64,000 nucleotides of DNA, taken from the NCBI RefSeq assembly GCF_007845675.1, contig NZ_VOBR01000007.1, forward strand, positions 62,001 through 126,000, written 5' to 3'. The notes beneath the pieces were generated by a model, which saw only the letters and a list, made by a program, of their open reading frames with translations, was not told the DNA's origin and made no database searches. The stretch is from Lentzea tibetensis. Its GTDB lineage: Bacteria; Actinomycetota; Actinomycetes; Mycobacteriales; Pseudonocardiaceae. This document shows, one piece after another, positions 52,494 through 60,126 of this stretch. Position 1 is the stretch's first letter. Each line of letters begins with the position of its first letter. Both the position numbers and the translations under genes were made by a program.

Positions 52494-54173
52494 ATGTCGA
52501 CCGCATCCGGGGTTCTGAGATCCATCGCGACCAGCGCCTTGGCTGTCGTCGCGGTCCTGTCTGCTGCTGTCGGGTCGTCGGTGAGCGCGGCCGTCGTCGA
52601 GTCGCCGCAGGTGATCCGCTTTCACGGCGGTGGTGACGACCGTGCCGGCGCCATCGCTCTCGACGGTGCGGGCAACATGTACCTCGGGGGTGCGGTGGGC
52701 ACGCCCAACACCGGCATCACCTTCGCGGTGGTCAAGCTGAACGCGCGCGGTGAACTGATCTGGCGCACCACGTACAGCGGTGCGCGCGGCGGGACCCTCG
52801 GCGCCGTGAGCGCGCTGGCCGTCGACGCGGCCGGTAACGTCTTCGCGGGTGGCCACATCAGCGATGACCGCAACGTGGACTCGTTGGTGCTCAAGCTGGG
52901 GCCCGACGGCTCGGAGCGCTGGGCGCAGCGCTACGACGGACCAGGCGGAGGCTATGACCAGGTCATCGGGCTTGCGGTCGACCAATCCGGTGCCGTGTAC
53001 GCCACCGGGAACTCATATGGCACCGGCTTCGACTGGGTGACGCAGCGGTTCGGGTCCGACGGAACGTTGCAGTGGACGCGGCGGCACAGCGGCCCGGGAT
53101 CCGCCGACGACGTGGTCGGCGACATGATGCTCGGGCCCAACGGCGACCTCGTTGTCGCTGGGGTCACGAGGAACACCCCCGACGCGCTGACCAACGACAT
53201 CGAGATCGTGAGCTACCGCCCGTCGGGCGAGATCAACTGGCGACAGCAGTGGACCGACACGCCCATCAGCCACGAGCTCGTCGAGGACATGGACGTCGAC
53301 GCCGCCGGGGGGATCACGGTGACCGGCTCGACGGCCCGGAATCCCAGCCCCGAGTTCGGCGTACCGTTGCCGATCACCTTGCGGTACAACGCTTCAGGCT
53401 CGCTCCAGCAGACGATCCGTGCCGGTGGTAACGCCGTCGCCGTCGACTCGAACGGCGGCGCCGCCTACCTCGTTGGGTCCTTCATGGACAAACCTCAGCT
53501 GTCGCAGACAACGAAGTACGACGCGGCCGGCAACCTGGTGTGGGTCACGCCACTCGCGTTGAACACCAACGAATTTCTGGTTGTCACCGGCATCGTGGTG
53601 GACGCGCAGGGCGTCGCCACCGTCGCAGGCACGGTTCACAACCCTCGCATGCCCGCCGTTGACTACCTCACCATCCGGTACTCCTCCGACGGAAGGGAGT
53701 TGTGGCGCCACCGGTTCAACGGCCTGGGCAACGGTGACGACCGCGTGGCCGGGCTCGCGGTCGACAGCGCGAACGGGGTCCTGGTCACCGGGACCTCGTG
53801 GGGCGACTACTCCTCCTCGGGCGATACCGACAACGACATCCTGACGTTGAGGTTCCCCGCAGGCGTCACCCCGAGCCCGGACCTGCCGCCGGTCGCGCCG
53901 AGCCACCTCGTCGCCACATCCGCGTCCAGGAGCCAGATCCGCTTGAACTGGCACGACAATTCGGATGTCGAGACCGGACTCCGGATCGAGCGCTGCCGGG
54001 GTTCGAGATGCACCGACTTCGCCCAGATCGCCGTGCTCGGCTCTGACGTGACGACGTTCCTCGACAGCGGTCTGGCCCGGAACACCTCGTACACCTATCG
54101 GGTGCAAGCAACCAACACAGCCGGAAGCTCGCTGTTCTCCAACCCGTTCAGCGCCAAGACTCGCGTCAGCTGA
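52494..54173 (+). CDS. Secreted beta-propeller protein (SBBP-like repeats) with fibronectin III domain
   Basis: 559 aa from ATG 52494. Signal peptide to ~33. Six or so repeats of the pattern AIALDGAGNMYLGG, ALAVDAAGNVFAGG, GLAVDQSGAVYATG form a propeller, and residues ~470-559 a fibronectin type III domain (SHLVATSASRSQIRLNWHDN). These repeats occur in extracellular binding proteins. It ends 5 bp before the lanthipeptide synthetase start, so the two are probably co-transcribed. Confidence 0.85.
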   Translation: MSTASGVLRSIATSALAVVAVLSAAVGSSVSAAVVESPQVIRFHGGGDDRAGAIALDGAGNMYLGGAVGTPNTGITFAVVKLNARGELIWRTTYSGARGGTLGAVSALAVDAAGNVFAGGHISDDRNVDSLVLKLGPDGSERWAQRYDGPGGGYDQVIGLAVDQSGAVYATGNSYGTGFDWVTQRFGSDGTLQWTRRHSGPGSADDVVGDMMLGPNGDLVVAGVTRNTPDALTNDIEIVSYRPSGEINWRQQWTDTPISHELVEDMDVDAAGGITVTGSTARNPSPEFGVPLPITLRYNASGSLQQTIRAGGNAVAVDSNGGAAYLVGSFMDKPQLSQTTKYDAAGNLVWVTPLALNTNEFLVVTGIVVDAQGVATVAGTVHNPRMPAVDYLTIRYSSDGRELWRHRFNGLGNGDDRVAGLAVDSANGVLVTGTSWGDYSSSGDTDNDILTLRFPAGVTPSPDLPPVAPSHLVATSASRSQIRLNWHDNSDVETGLRIERCRGSRCTDFAQIAVLGSDVTTFLDSGLARNTSYTYRVQATNTAGSSLFSNPFSAKTRVS

Positions 54174-54178
54174 CCGGC

Positions 54179-56893
54179 ATGGCTGGACATGACGACTCAC
54201 GGCTGCTGATCGACATCGTCACGGCTGTACTCGCGCGAGCGGGTGCTGACTGGACGATTGACACCGGCGCGTTCTGGTGCTCGCTGAGCCCTCCTGACGG
54301 GCGCATGCCTGATCAGGGTTGGAAGTTGCACGTGTCGGCAACCCAGCTGTCCGCGCCGGTGGTGCTTTCGCGCGCCGCGGACGTGCTGATCGCGGAGGGC
54401 TGTGCGTTCAAGTTCGCACGTGGGCTGGACGAGGTGGCGGCACTTCTGTCCAGTCGGTGTGATCGGGGCAGCGGTGGGAAGTTCATCACCGCGTATCCGT
54501 TGGACGACGAGACGTTCCGTCGGGTGGCGGCGAGGTTGGACCTGGCGACTGATGGTTTGCCGGGGCCGGCGATTCTGTCCGACCGCCGGCTGCGCCCGAA
54601 CAGCCTTGTGCACTACCGCTACGGCGTTTTCGGCGCCGAGGCGGTGCTCACCAACGACGGCGGTCTCGAGCCCGTGCTGACGGGGCCGGACGGGGAGAAG
54701 ATCGTTGACGAAAGGCCGGCGTGGTTCAGCCCACCGGAGTGGGCGGTGGCGCCGCTGCCCGAGCCGTCCGGAGCTGACGGAGGCCGCGTACCTGAGTCGG
54801 TGCTCATCGCCGACCGGTTCGTCGTCCGTGAGGCCGTCCGGCATTCCTACCGGGGCGGTGTCTACCGGGCGACCGATCGGGACACCGGCGACGAGGTCAT
54901 CGTCAAGCAGGCTCGCCCGCACGTGATGGGTCTGTTGACCGGCATGGACGCGCGTGATGTGTTGCGTCACGAGGCAGAGATGCTCGACCTGCTCAGCCCA
55001 CTCGGCCTGGCGCCGCGCAAGATCGCCCTGGTCCGTCAGCAGGACAACCTGTTCCTCGCCGAGGAGTTGGTGCCAGGGGTCACGTTGCGCCGGTGGGTTG
55101 CTGAGCGCTGCATCGATGTGTGGCGAGGTGCGGGCGCTCCGGTGGCCGAGGCGGTCGACAAGGCGGGCCGGCTGGTGGGGATCGTGACCGCGGTCCACCG
55201 GCAGGATCTCGTGTTGCGTGATTTCACGCCCAACAACGTGATGGTCACCCCGGATGAGCGCCTGCGGCTGATCGACCCGGAGCTCATCGTCGCGACCGGC
55301 TCCCGTGCCTCGGCGGCACACACGGCGGCTTACGGCGCGCCGGAGCAGGTCTCCGCGCCGAGGTTCGGCCCGGTGCCGTCGCAGCGGGCCGACCTGTACA
55401 GCCTCGGCGCCACCATCATGTTCCTGGTCTCCGGTGTCGACCCGCTGCTGCCCGCGGACGAGCGCCCGCTGCAGGCCCGCATCGCCGAGTTCGTGACTGC
55501 GCTGGGGACATCCATGCCGGCGGTGCGTGCGTTTGCCCCGCTGATCCTTGGCCTTCTGCGAGATGCCCCGGAAGAGCGGTGGACAACGGCGCAGGCACAC
55601 GCTTTCCTCGCCGACGAGCGCCACGCCGAGGCGGTGGCCCCCGCGCGGCTGCGGGCCGCGACGGTCGACCGCGTGTTGGCCGACGGGCTCAACCACGCGC
55701 TGCGGACCATGAGCCCCACCAACCCGCGGCTGTGGCCGGTCGACGAGCAGCGTGGCAACACGGACCCCGCCAACGTGCAGCACGGCGTTGCGGGTGTGCT
55801 CGGGGTGCTGACCAGGGCCGCGAGGGTGCTCGGTGATGACCATCTGCGTGAAGGCGTTGCCACCGCGGCTGGTTGGCTCGACCGTCGGCTGTTCGACGTG
55901 CCACGCCTCCTGCCGGGTCTGTACTTCGGCAGAGCCGGTACGGCGTGGGCGATGTACGACGCGGCCCGGCTGCTGGGCGACGACGAGATGGCCGCGCGAG
56001 CCGTCGAGTTGGCGAAGCGGTTGCCGGTGCGGTGGCCCAATCCGGACGTCTGTCACGGCACCGCCGGTGCCGGAATGGCGTACCTGCGCCTCTGGCTGGC
56101 GACCGGTGACTCCGAACTGGAACGCCGTGTCGAGGATGCCGCGGACTGCGTGCTCGACGCGGCACAGGAGCGCGACGGCCACCTGACGTGGCCGATTCCG
56201 GCGACGTTCGACTCGCGGCTGTCCGGGTTGGCGCACTACGGCTTCGCCCATGGAGTGGCAGGCGTCGGAGCCTTCCTGTTGTACTGCGGTGTCAGCACCG
56301 GCCGAGCCGACTGCGTGACAGCCGCCCGCCAGGCGGGCAACACGTTGGCGGCCGCGGCCGACCTCGACCACGGGGCGGCGTGGTGGCCCAGTGGCACGCA
56401 ACGCGACCCGGCCGCCTCACGGATGTGGCATTGGTGCAGCGGATCGTCCGGCGTCGGAACCTTCCTGATCCGGCTGTGGTCGGTCACGGGGGAGCCGCGT
56501 TTCCGCGACCTCGCGGAGGCCGGGGCGGTCGCGATCCGCCGCGCGGGCTGGTACTCCTCGACAGCGGCCTGCCACGGCTTGGCAGGCGACGGGGAGTTCC
56601 TGCTGGACCTGGCCGCCTGCACCGGCGACCACCGCTACCACGAATGGGCCTCAGAACTCGCCGCGATCGCTCACACCCGTCACGCGATTCGCGACGGGCT
56701 CGCGGTCCTGCCGGACGAGTCCGGTGCGGACACCGTCGCCGTCGGCTACAGCACCGGGCTCAGCGGCGTACTCGGGTTCCTGCTCCGGCTGCGCCACGGC
56801 GGCCAGCGGTGGTGGATGCCCGATGAGATCCTTGCCCCAGAAGGGAAATGGCCCGTCTTCGTTGCTCGGACACCTGAGCTGACTGTCCACTGA
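54179..56893 (+). CDS. lanL: Lanthipeptide synthetase, class IV-like (lyase-kinase-LanC cyclase)
   Basis: 904 aa. Residues 1-~210 correspond to the lyase part, ~215-490 to a Ser/Thr kinase-like domain (RGGVYRATDRDTGDEVIVKQ, catalytic LRDFTPNNVMV, metal-binding LIDPELI), ~520-900 to a LanC cyclase. The cyclase keeps the zinc ligands: Cys in WHWCSGSSGV near 752 and Cys-His in ACHGLAGDG near 798, which points to class IV (LanL) rather than class III. The enzyme phosphorylates and eliminates Ser/Thr of a precursor and adds Cys to make lanthionine rings. Two precursor genes follow directly. Confidence 0.9.
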   Translation: MAGHDDSRLLIDIVTAVLARAGADWTIDTGAFWCSLSPPDGRMPDQGWKLHVSATQLSAPVVLSRAADVLIAEGCAFKFARGLDEVAALLSSRCDRGSGGKFITAYPLDDETFRRVAARLDLATDGLPGPAILSDRRLRPNSLVHYRYGVFGAEAVLTNDGGLEPVLTGPDGEKIVDERPAWFSPPEWAVAPLPEPSGADGGRVPESVLIADRFVVREAVRHSYRGGVYRATDRDTGDEVIVKQARPHVMGLLTGMDARDVLRHEAEMLDLLSPLGLAPRKIALVRQQDNLFLAEELVPGVTLRRWVAERCIDVWRGAGAPVAEAVDKAGRLVGIVTAVHRQDLVLRDFTPNNVMVTPDERLRLIDPELIVATGSRASAAHTAAYGAPEQVSAPRFGPVPSQRADLYSLGATIMFLVSGVDPLLPADERPLQARIAEFVTALGTSMPAVRAFAPLILGLLRDAPEERWTTAQAHAFLADERHAEAVAPARLRAATVDRVLADGLNHALRTMSPTNPRLWPVDEQRGNTDPANVQHGVAGVLGVLTRAARVLGDDHLREGVATAAGWLDRRLFDVPRLLPGLYFGRAGTAWAMYDAARLLGDDEMAARAVELAKRLPVRWPNPDVCHGTAGAGMAYLRLWLATGDSELERRVEDAADCVLDAAQERDGHLTWPIPATFDSRLSGLAHYGFAHGVAGVGAFLLYCGVSTGRADCVTAARQAGNTLAAAADLDHGAAWWPSGTQRDPAASRMWHWCSGSSGVGTFLIRLWSVTGEPRFRDLAEAGAVAIRRAGWYSSTAACHGLAGDGEFLLDLAACTGDHRYHEWASELAAIAHTRHAIRDGLAVLPDESGADTVAVGYSTGLSGVLGFLLRLRHGGQRWWMPDEILAPEGKWPVFVARTPELTVH

Positions 56894-56903
56894 GGAGTGT
56901 TTC

Positions 56904-57110
56904 ATGATCGAGACGGATATCAGCACACTGGATCTGCTTCCGGCAGACGCGAACACACCCGTGTTCTCGGGCGTCATCACTTGTCCTACCGGCAGCGGAT
57001 TCCCGGGGTCGGCTGTGGCCGCCGAATCGGGCGCGGGCTGCCCCGTTTCGGAGTACCGAACGACCTTCGTCGCGCGGCCGTGTCCGTGGCACTCGAGTCA
57101 AGGTCGATAG
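56904..57110 (+). CDS. lanA1: Lanthipeptide precursor peptide 1
   Basis: 68 aa, ATG with GAGGAG upstream, 10 bp after the synthetase. The leader carries DISTLDLLPADANTP, the LDLLP-type recognition motif of class III/IV precursors. The core begins near ITCPTGSG and has several Ser/Thr and three Cys (TCP, GCP, PCP), enough for up to three thioether rings. A near-copy of the leader recurs in the next gene. No protease gene dedicated to leader removal is adjacent; the S1 protease upstream is a candidate. Confidence 0.85.
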   Translation: MIETDISTLDLLPADANTPVFSGVITCPTGSGFPGSAVAAESGAGCPVSEYRTTFVARPCPWHSSQGR

Positions 57111-57129
57111 TGAGCAAGGGAGTACGTCA

Positions 57130-57294
57130 ATGATCGAGATCGACATCAGCAAACTGGATCTGTTGCCGGCCGACGCGAACACACCCACGTTCTCGGGCAC
57201 CATCACTTGTCCCATGAGCAGCTTCCTGGGACCGGCAGTGGTCACCGACTCAACCGCCAAATCCTGCGACGTCCCTCGAGTCAGTCACCTCTGA
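57130..57294 (+). CDS. lanA2: Lanthipeptide precursor peptide 2
   Basis: 54 aa, ATG with AAGGGAG seven bases upstream. The first 23 residues differ from precursor 1 at three positions only; the core diverges after ITCP (ITCPMSSFLGPAVVTDSTAK, then SCDVPRVSHL) and holds two Cys. It arose by tandem duplication of the leader with a new core, the usual way to diversify such peptides. Its last codons overlap the end of a leftward peptide gene by 14 bp. Confidence 0.85.
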   Translation: MIEIDISKLDLLPADANTPTFSGTITCPMSSFLGPAVVTDSTAKSCDVPRVSHL

Positions 57295-57445
57295 AGGGGG
57301 GAGACTTGGGCTCGATCGCGGCGACCAACGCCGTGGTGGTCAGCACCGCGGTGGTGTTGAAAAATGCGGCGATCCGCAGGAGGCTTGGCTGCTTGGAGGT
57401 TGCCGGCGGCACGGGCGAATCGGCTGGACGGGGATTCTTGTTCAT
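57281..57445 (-). CDS. EPKxPPFKGD-family single-TM peptide (copy 4)
   Basis: 54 aa from the second of two adjacent ATGs (57445), GGAG seven bases upstream. Opens NKNPRPADSPVPP, then LLRIAAFFNTTAVLTTTALV and the tail EPKSPPFRGD (Lys replaced by Arg). Last gene of the leftward set peptide-protease-peptide; 38 bp separate it from the protease-like gene. Confidence 0.75.
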   Translation of the reverse strand: MNKNPRPADSPVPPATSKQPSLLRIAAFFNTTAVLTTTALVAAIEPKSPPFRGD

Positions 57446-57483
57446 CATTGCTCCGGTGAGTTGGGGTTCCGCAGCGCGGGCGG

Positions 57484-57978
57484 TCAGCTGAAGGCCGAGG
57501 CTTCGACGAGGATGTGGGTGAACGCGGGGTTGAAGCCGTCGGCGGTGGAGTGGCTCTTGAGGAGTGGCTTCAGCGTTCCGAAGACCGGCAGGTCCAAGGT
57601 GCGGGCGAGCATGCGAAGCGTGCGTTGGCCGGCCTCGGTCACCGCGGTCTCGCAGCCGAGCAGCCGCACGGCGGTGATCCGCAGGCGGGGGAGCAGACGG
57701 GCCTCGGCAAGCGCGTGAAAGAACCGCGCGACCGTCGGGTCGAGCATGTTGATCGGTGTGTCGCCGAGGCGGAGCAGGTGGTGCTCGCGGGTCGAATGGC
57801 CGAGCAGGTCGAGCGTCGCGGGCGATCCGACGGTGTTGAGATGACCTTCGAGAACCGTGCGCAGCTCGGCGAGCGAGCCCGCGTGCCGCAGGTTCACGCA
57901 GCGCGCGGCTCGCCCGGCGAAGAATGCCTCGGCGCAGTCAGGCGAGGCGACGTTGAGGCTGGGCACCGGGGTGGACAT
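57484..57978 (-). CDS. Compact caspase-like (clan CD) protein, DUF4347/CHAT-like
   Basis: 164 aa, ATG 57978. It has a His motif LDLLGHSTREHHLLRLGD near residue 60 and a Cys motif ITAVRLLGCETAV near 105, in the order and spacing of the caspase-haemoglobinase fold (H after one strand, C after the next). LLGCETA followed by AGQRTLRMLARTLDLPVFGT resembles DUF4347. It is far smaller than usual CHAT proteins and has no partner domain. It starts 6 bp after one EPKxPPFKGD peptide gene and is followed by another, so these peptides are candidate substrates or regulators. Confidence 0.6.
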   Translation of the reverse strand: MSTPVPSLNVASPDCAEAFFAGRAARCVNLRHAGSLAELRTVLEGHLNTVGSPATLDLLGHSTREHHLLRLGDTPINMLDPTVARFFHALAEARLLPRLRITAVRLLGCETAVTEAGQRTLRMLARTLDLPVFGTLKPLLKSHSTADGFNPAFTHILVEASAFS

Positions 57979-57984
57979 GGTCGG

Positions 57985-58155
57985 CTAGTCGCCCTTGAAG
58001 GGCGGGTTCTTCGGCTCGATCGCGATGATCAGCGCGGTGGTGGCCAGCAACGCGGTGCTGTTGAACAACTCGGCAACGCGCCAACGACGTGACCGCTGAG
58101 CGGCGGCCGGGGGGCCGGACGGTTCGGCGGCTGCCGGTTCGACGTCCTCTTTCAT
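57985..58155 (-). CDS. EPKxPPFKGD-family single-TM peptide (copy 2)
   Basis: 56 aa, ATG with AAGGAG six bases upstream. Basic RSRRWR, membrane helix LFNSTALLATTALIIAI, tail EPKNPPFKGD. Its stop codon overlaps the region that supplies the ribosome site of the caspase-like gene, so the pair is translationally linked. Expression likely starts from the GGAAC-type promoter at 58197-58214. Confidence 0.8.
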   Translation of the reverse strand: MKEDVEPAAAEPSGPPAAAQRSRRWRVAELFNSTALLATTALIIAIEPKNPPFKGD

Positions 58156-58196
58156 CGTGACTCCTTGAGGTTGTGGCCGGTCTCATCCGTACCGGC

Positions 58197-58270
58197 GTTC
58201 CACCTCGTTCCACCGGTGGGCGTGAGGACGTTCCACCGTTGTTGGGTGAGGAGTTGGAACGGGGTGGAAC
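58197..58270. promoter_or_regulatory. Divergent GGAAC direct-repeat operators, sites 2 and 3
   Basis: On the minus strand GGAAC occurs at 58207-58211 and 58197-58201 (10 bp apart), facing the peptide gene at 58155. On the plus strand GGAAC occurs at 58256 and 58266 (10 bp apart), facing the gene at 58316. A lone GTTCC at 58230 lies between. Flanking bases (TGGAACG, then CGCC) match sites 1 and 4. Confidence 0.7.
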
Positions 58271-58315
58271 GCCTTGGTGGCGAAGGTGAATCAGCCACCA
58301 GGTTGGAGGAGTTCC

Positions 58316-58864
58316 TTGAAGATCACTGATCGAGTTCGCGGCTGGCACGTCCGGCTCGCTGTGGTCGCTGCCCTGCTCTGCATCGCCACCAGCATCGGTG
58401 TGGCCACAACGTCTCCCGGCTCGGGCCTCGCCTGCGGCTCCTCGCCGAAATGCGCTGACGGTCCGCCGCCAGCAGGAATCGTGCGAACCAACCCGGAACG
58501 GGATCGCAGCTCACACCTCGCCTGCGGCGGCGACCCGAAATGCGCTGGCGGCCCACCGCCAGCAGGAGTCGCCCGAGCCGTCCCGCAACGGGTTCATGGC
58601 CCGCACCTCGCCTGCGATACGCCGAAATGCTCCGGCGGCCCACCGCCTACGGCAATTTTCGCCTGCAACAGCTCGCCGAAATGCTCCGGCGGTCCGCCGC
58701 CTGCGGTCGCTGTCCTGCTCGGCGTCTCCGCCGGTGTAGGTGCGGCCACGACGCCCGCTGGCTCTCCTGGCGCGGACCTCGCCTGTGGTGCCTCGCCGAA
58801 TTGCGGTCAAGGCCCACCGCCGGTGACTCTCGTCCGAGTTGGCCTCGGGGTCGCTGTTCCGTAG
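58316..58864 (+). CDS. Exported protein with five Cys-PKC-GPPP repeats
   Basis: 182 aa from TTG 58316, which has GGAGGAG six bases upstream. A membrane/signal segment (RLAVVAALLCIATSIGVATT) is followed by five units: ACGSSPKCADGPPP, ACGGDPKCAGGPPP, ACDTPKCSGGPPP, ACNSSPKCSGGPPP and ACGASPNCGQGPPP. Each has two cysteines 4-5 residues apart, Pro-Lys (Asn in the last) before the second, and a triple proline. Linkers vary in length; one contains a second hydrophobic stretch. I know no such family. It could be a repetitive surface protein or a multi-core precursor peptide. Confidence 0.7.
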   Translation: MKITDRVRGWHVRLAVVAALLCIATSIGVATTSPGSGLACGSSPKCADGPPPAGIVRTNPERDRSSHLACGGDPKCAGGPPPAGVARAVPQRVHGPHLACDTPKCSGGPPPTAIFACNSSPKCSGGPPPAVAVLLGVSAGVGAATTPAGSPGADLACGASPNCGQGPPPVTLVRVGLGVAVP

Positions 58865-58882
58865 GAGCCGGTAGTCGCCGGT

Positions 58883-58912
58883 GCTCGGGCCCTGCCCCAA
58901 CAGGGCCCGAGC
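58883..58912. terminator. Bidirectional hairpin terminator
   Basis: A perfect 12-bp stem, GCTCGGGCCCTG (58883-58894) with CAGGGCCCGAGC (58901-58912), loop CCCCAA. It separates the convergent repeat-protein gene (ends 58864) and the leftward peptide gene (ends 58983) and can serve both. Confidence 0.8.
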
Positions 58913-58982
58913 TGACCTTCACCGCAGATGCTTCACAACGCCAAGGGCGCTTGAGACAAGCCGTCGGACTTTCATCTACAAG

Positions 58983-59153
58983 CTAGTCACCTTTGTAAGG
59001 AGGGAGCTTGGGTTCGACGGCGATGACCAGTGCGGTGGTGGCCAGCACCGCGGTGGCGTTCAGCAGCTGAGCGGCCCGGCGATGGCGTGGCAACTTGGCG
59101 GTGACCGACGGCGCGGGTGGGACGGACTCGGCTGGATCGGGATCGTTCTTCAT
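58983..59153 (-). CDS. EPKxPPFKGD-family single-TM peptide (copy 3)
   Basis: 56 aa, ATG 59153 with AAGGAG five bases upstream. Membrane helix LLNATAVLATTALVIAV and tail EPKLPPYKGD. Third gene of the intact cassette, the same place as copy 1 in the duplicated cassette at 51811-52430. Confidence 0.78.
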   Translation of the reverse strand: MKNDPDPAESVPPAPSVTAKLPRHRRAAQLLNATAVLATTALVIAVEPKLPPYKGD

Positions 59154-59182
59154 GTGACTCCTTCGGTTGCGGACGGTTGCGG

Positions 59183-59413
59183 CTAGTCTCCAGCGCAGAC
59201 CGGAACTTTCATGGTGTTGAGCGCTCCGGAGTGGACTGACACGACGCACTCCGTGGGGATGAGCGTTGCGCCGGGGTGTGGCGTGGTCGCTGCGCCGATC
59301 GTGACGGTCAGCGGTGCGGCGAGTGCCAAGGCGGTGGCCACCGGCGCTGCGGCGATCAGTAGCGCGGCGATCCGGTGACGGCGTCGTTCGGTGGGTTCGG
59401 GTTTGCTGTTCAC
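59183..59413 (-). CDS. Single-TM peptide with C...SGALN...C tail (copy 2)
   Basis: 76 aa from GTG 59413, GGAG seven bases upstream. Membrane helix AALLIAAAPVATALALAAPL, tail ECVVSVHSGALNTMKVPVCA-GD. Aligns with the 51975-52235 peptide along its whole length. Sits 10 bp after the large cassette gene. Confidence 0.72.
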   Translation of the reverse strand: MNSKPEPTERRRHRIAALLIAAAPVATALALAAPLTVTIGAATTPHPGATLIPTECVVSVHSGALNTMKVPVCAGD

Positions 59414-59423
59414 CGCGTGCTCC

Positions 59424-60074
59424 TCAGGGTTGTGACGGGAGGTGGCCGCTGATCAAGAACAGCGCGCCACGTTTGGGGGCGGAGCCGACGCCGATCGTGG
59501 TGAGGCTGTCGGGGCCGGCGTCGCATTGCTCCGGCGACGCCAAGTCGATCCACATGGGAACCGGGCGCACGTCTGGCTGATCCGACCTGCCCGGCGGGTA
59601 GACCGCCACCCGCGCCAGCGAACCCTGTTCGTCGAGAATCTCCGCGCAGTGCCCGGCGTAGCGGCTGCCGGCCCGCGGATCATCACCGTCGGGCCAGTAG
59701 ACCGTCGTCATGCATTCGTAGGACTGGCCGCTCATCCCCGCAGGCGGACACGCCGGGCGCAGCTCTGCCGGGAGTGTGGCCAGGAAACCGCGCTCCAGGT
59801 ACACCGCGCCGCCCAGCTGCAACTCCGGCCACCGCGGTCCCAGCGTCGTCCCGGACAGCGCGCCGTTGGGGCCGGTGAAGCAGTCGTCGACCTGCACCTC
59901 GTCCCAGCCGATCTCCTTCGCCACCGCGGCAGACGGCGTCCGTCCGAGGTCCACCTCGATCAGCAGGGCCGGGTCGAAGCCGTGATCAACAGGTTCCTCC
60001 GCCCAGAACGCGCACCGCGTCTCACCATCGATCCGGCCCAAGAACCCCGGCGTCCCGACGAACACACACCGCAT
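59424..60074 (-). CDS. Unknown protein, 216 aa, first gene of the cassette
   Basis: ATG 60074 (a GTG just before it is also possible); ribosome site GGAAAAGG upstream. Opens RCVFVGTPGFLGRIDGETRC, then AFWAEEPVDHG, contains seven further cysteines scattered through the chain and ends APKRGALFLISGHLPS. No membrane segment or known domain. An internally deleted paralogue is at 51811. Both have the same promoter element and are followed by the same two peptide types. Confidence 0.7.
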   Translation of the reverse strand: MRCVFVGTPGFLGRIDGETRCAFWAEEPVDHGFDPALLIEVDLGRTPSAAVAKEIGWDEVQVDDCFTGPNGALSGTTLGPRWPELQLGGAVYLERGFLATLPAELRPACPPAGMSGQSYECMTTVYWPDGDDPRAGSRYAGHCAEILDEQGSLARVAVYPPGRSDQPDVRPVPMWIDLASPEQCDAGPDSLTTIGVGSAPKRGALFLISGHLPSQP

Positions 60075-60126
60075 CACAGCCGCCTTTTCCTCACCACGAT
60101 GAGCCGATCCGGCTGACCCCTACGGC

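Noticed and set aside
54197-56401. A 734-codon minus-strand frame opposite the lanthipeptide synthetase
   Set aside because: Composition and overlap show it to be an antisense shadow.
56651-57260. Minus-strand frames reading ENTGVFASAG twice opposite the precursor peptides
   Set aside because: They are the reverse complement of the duplicated leader region; the plus-strand frames have ribosome sites and the leader motif.
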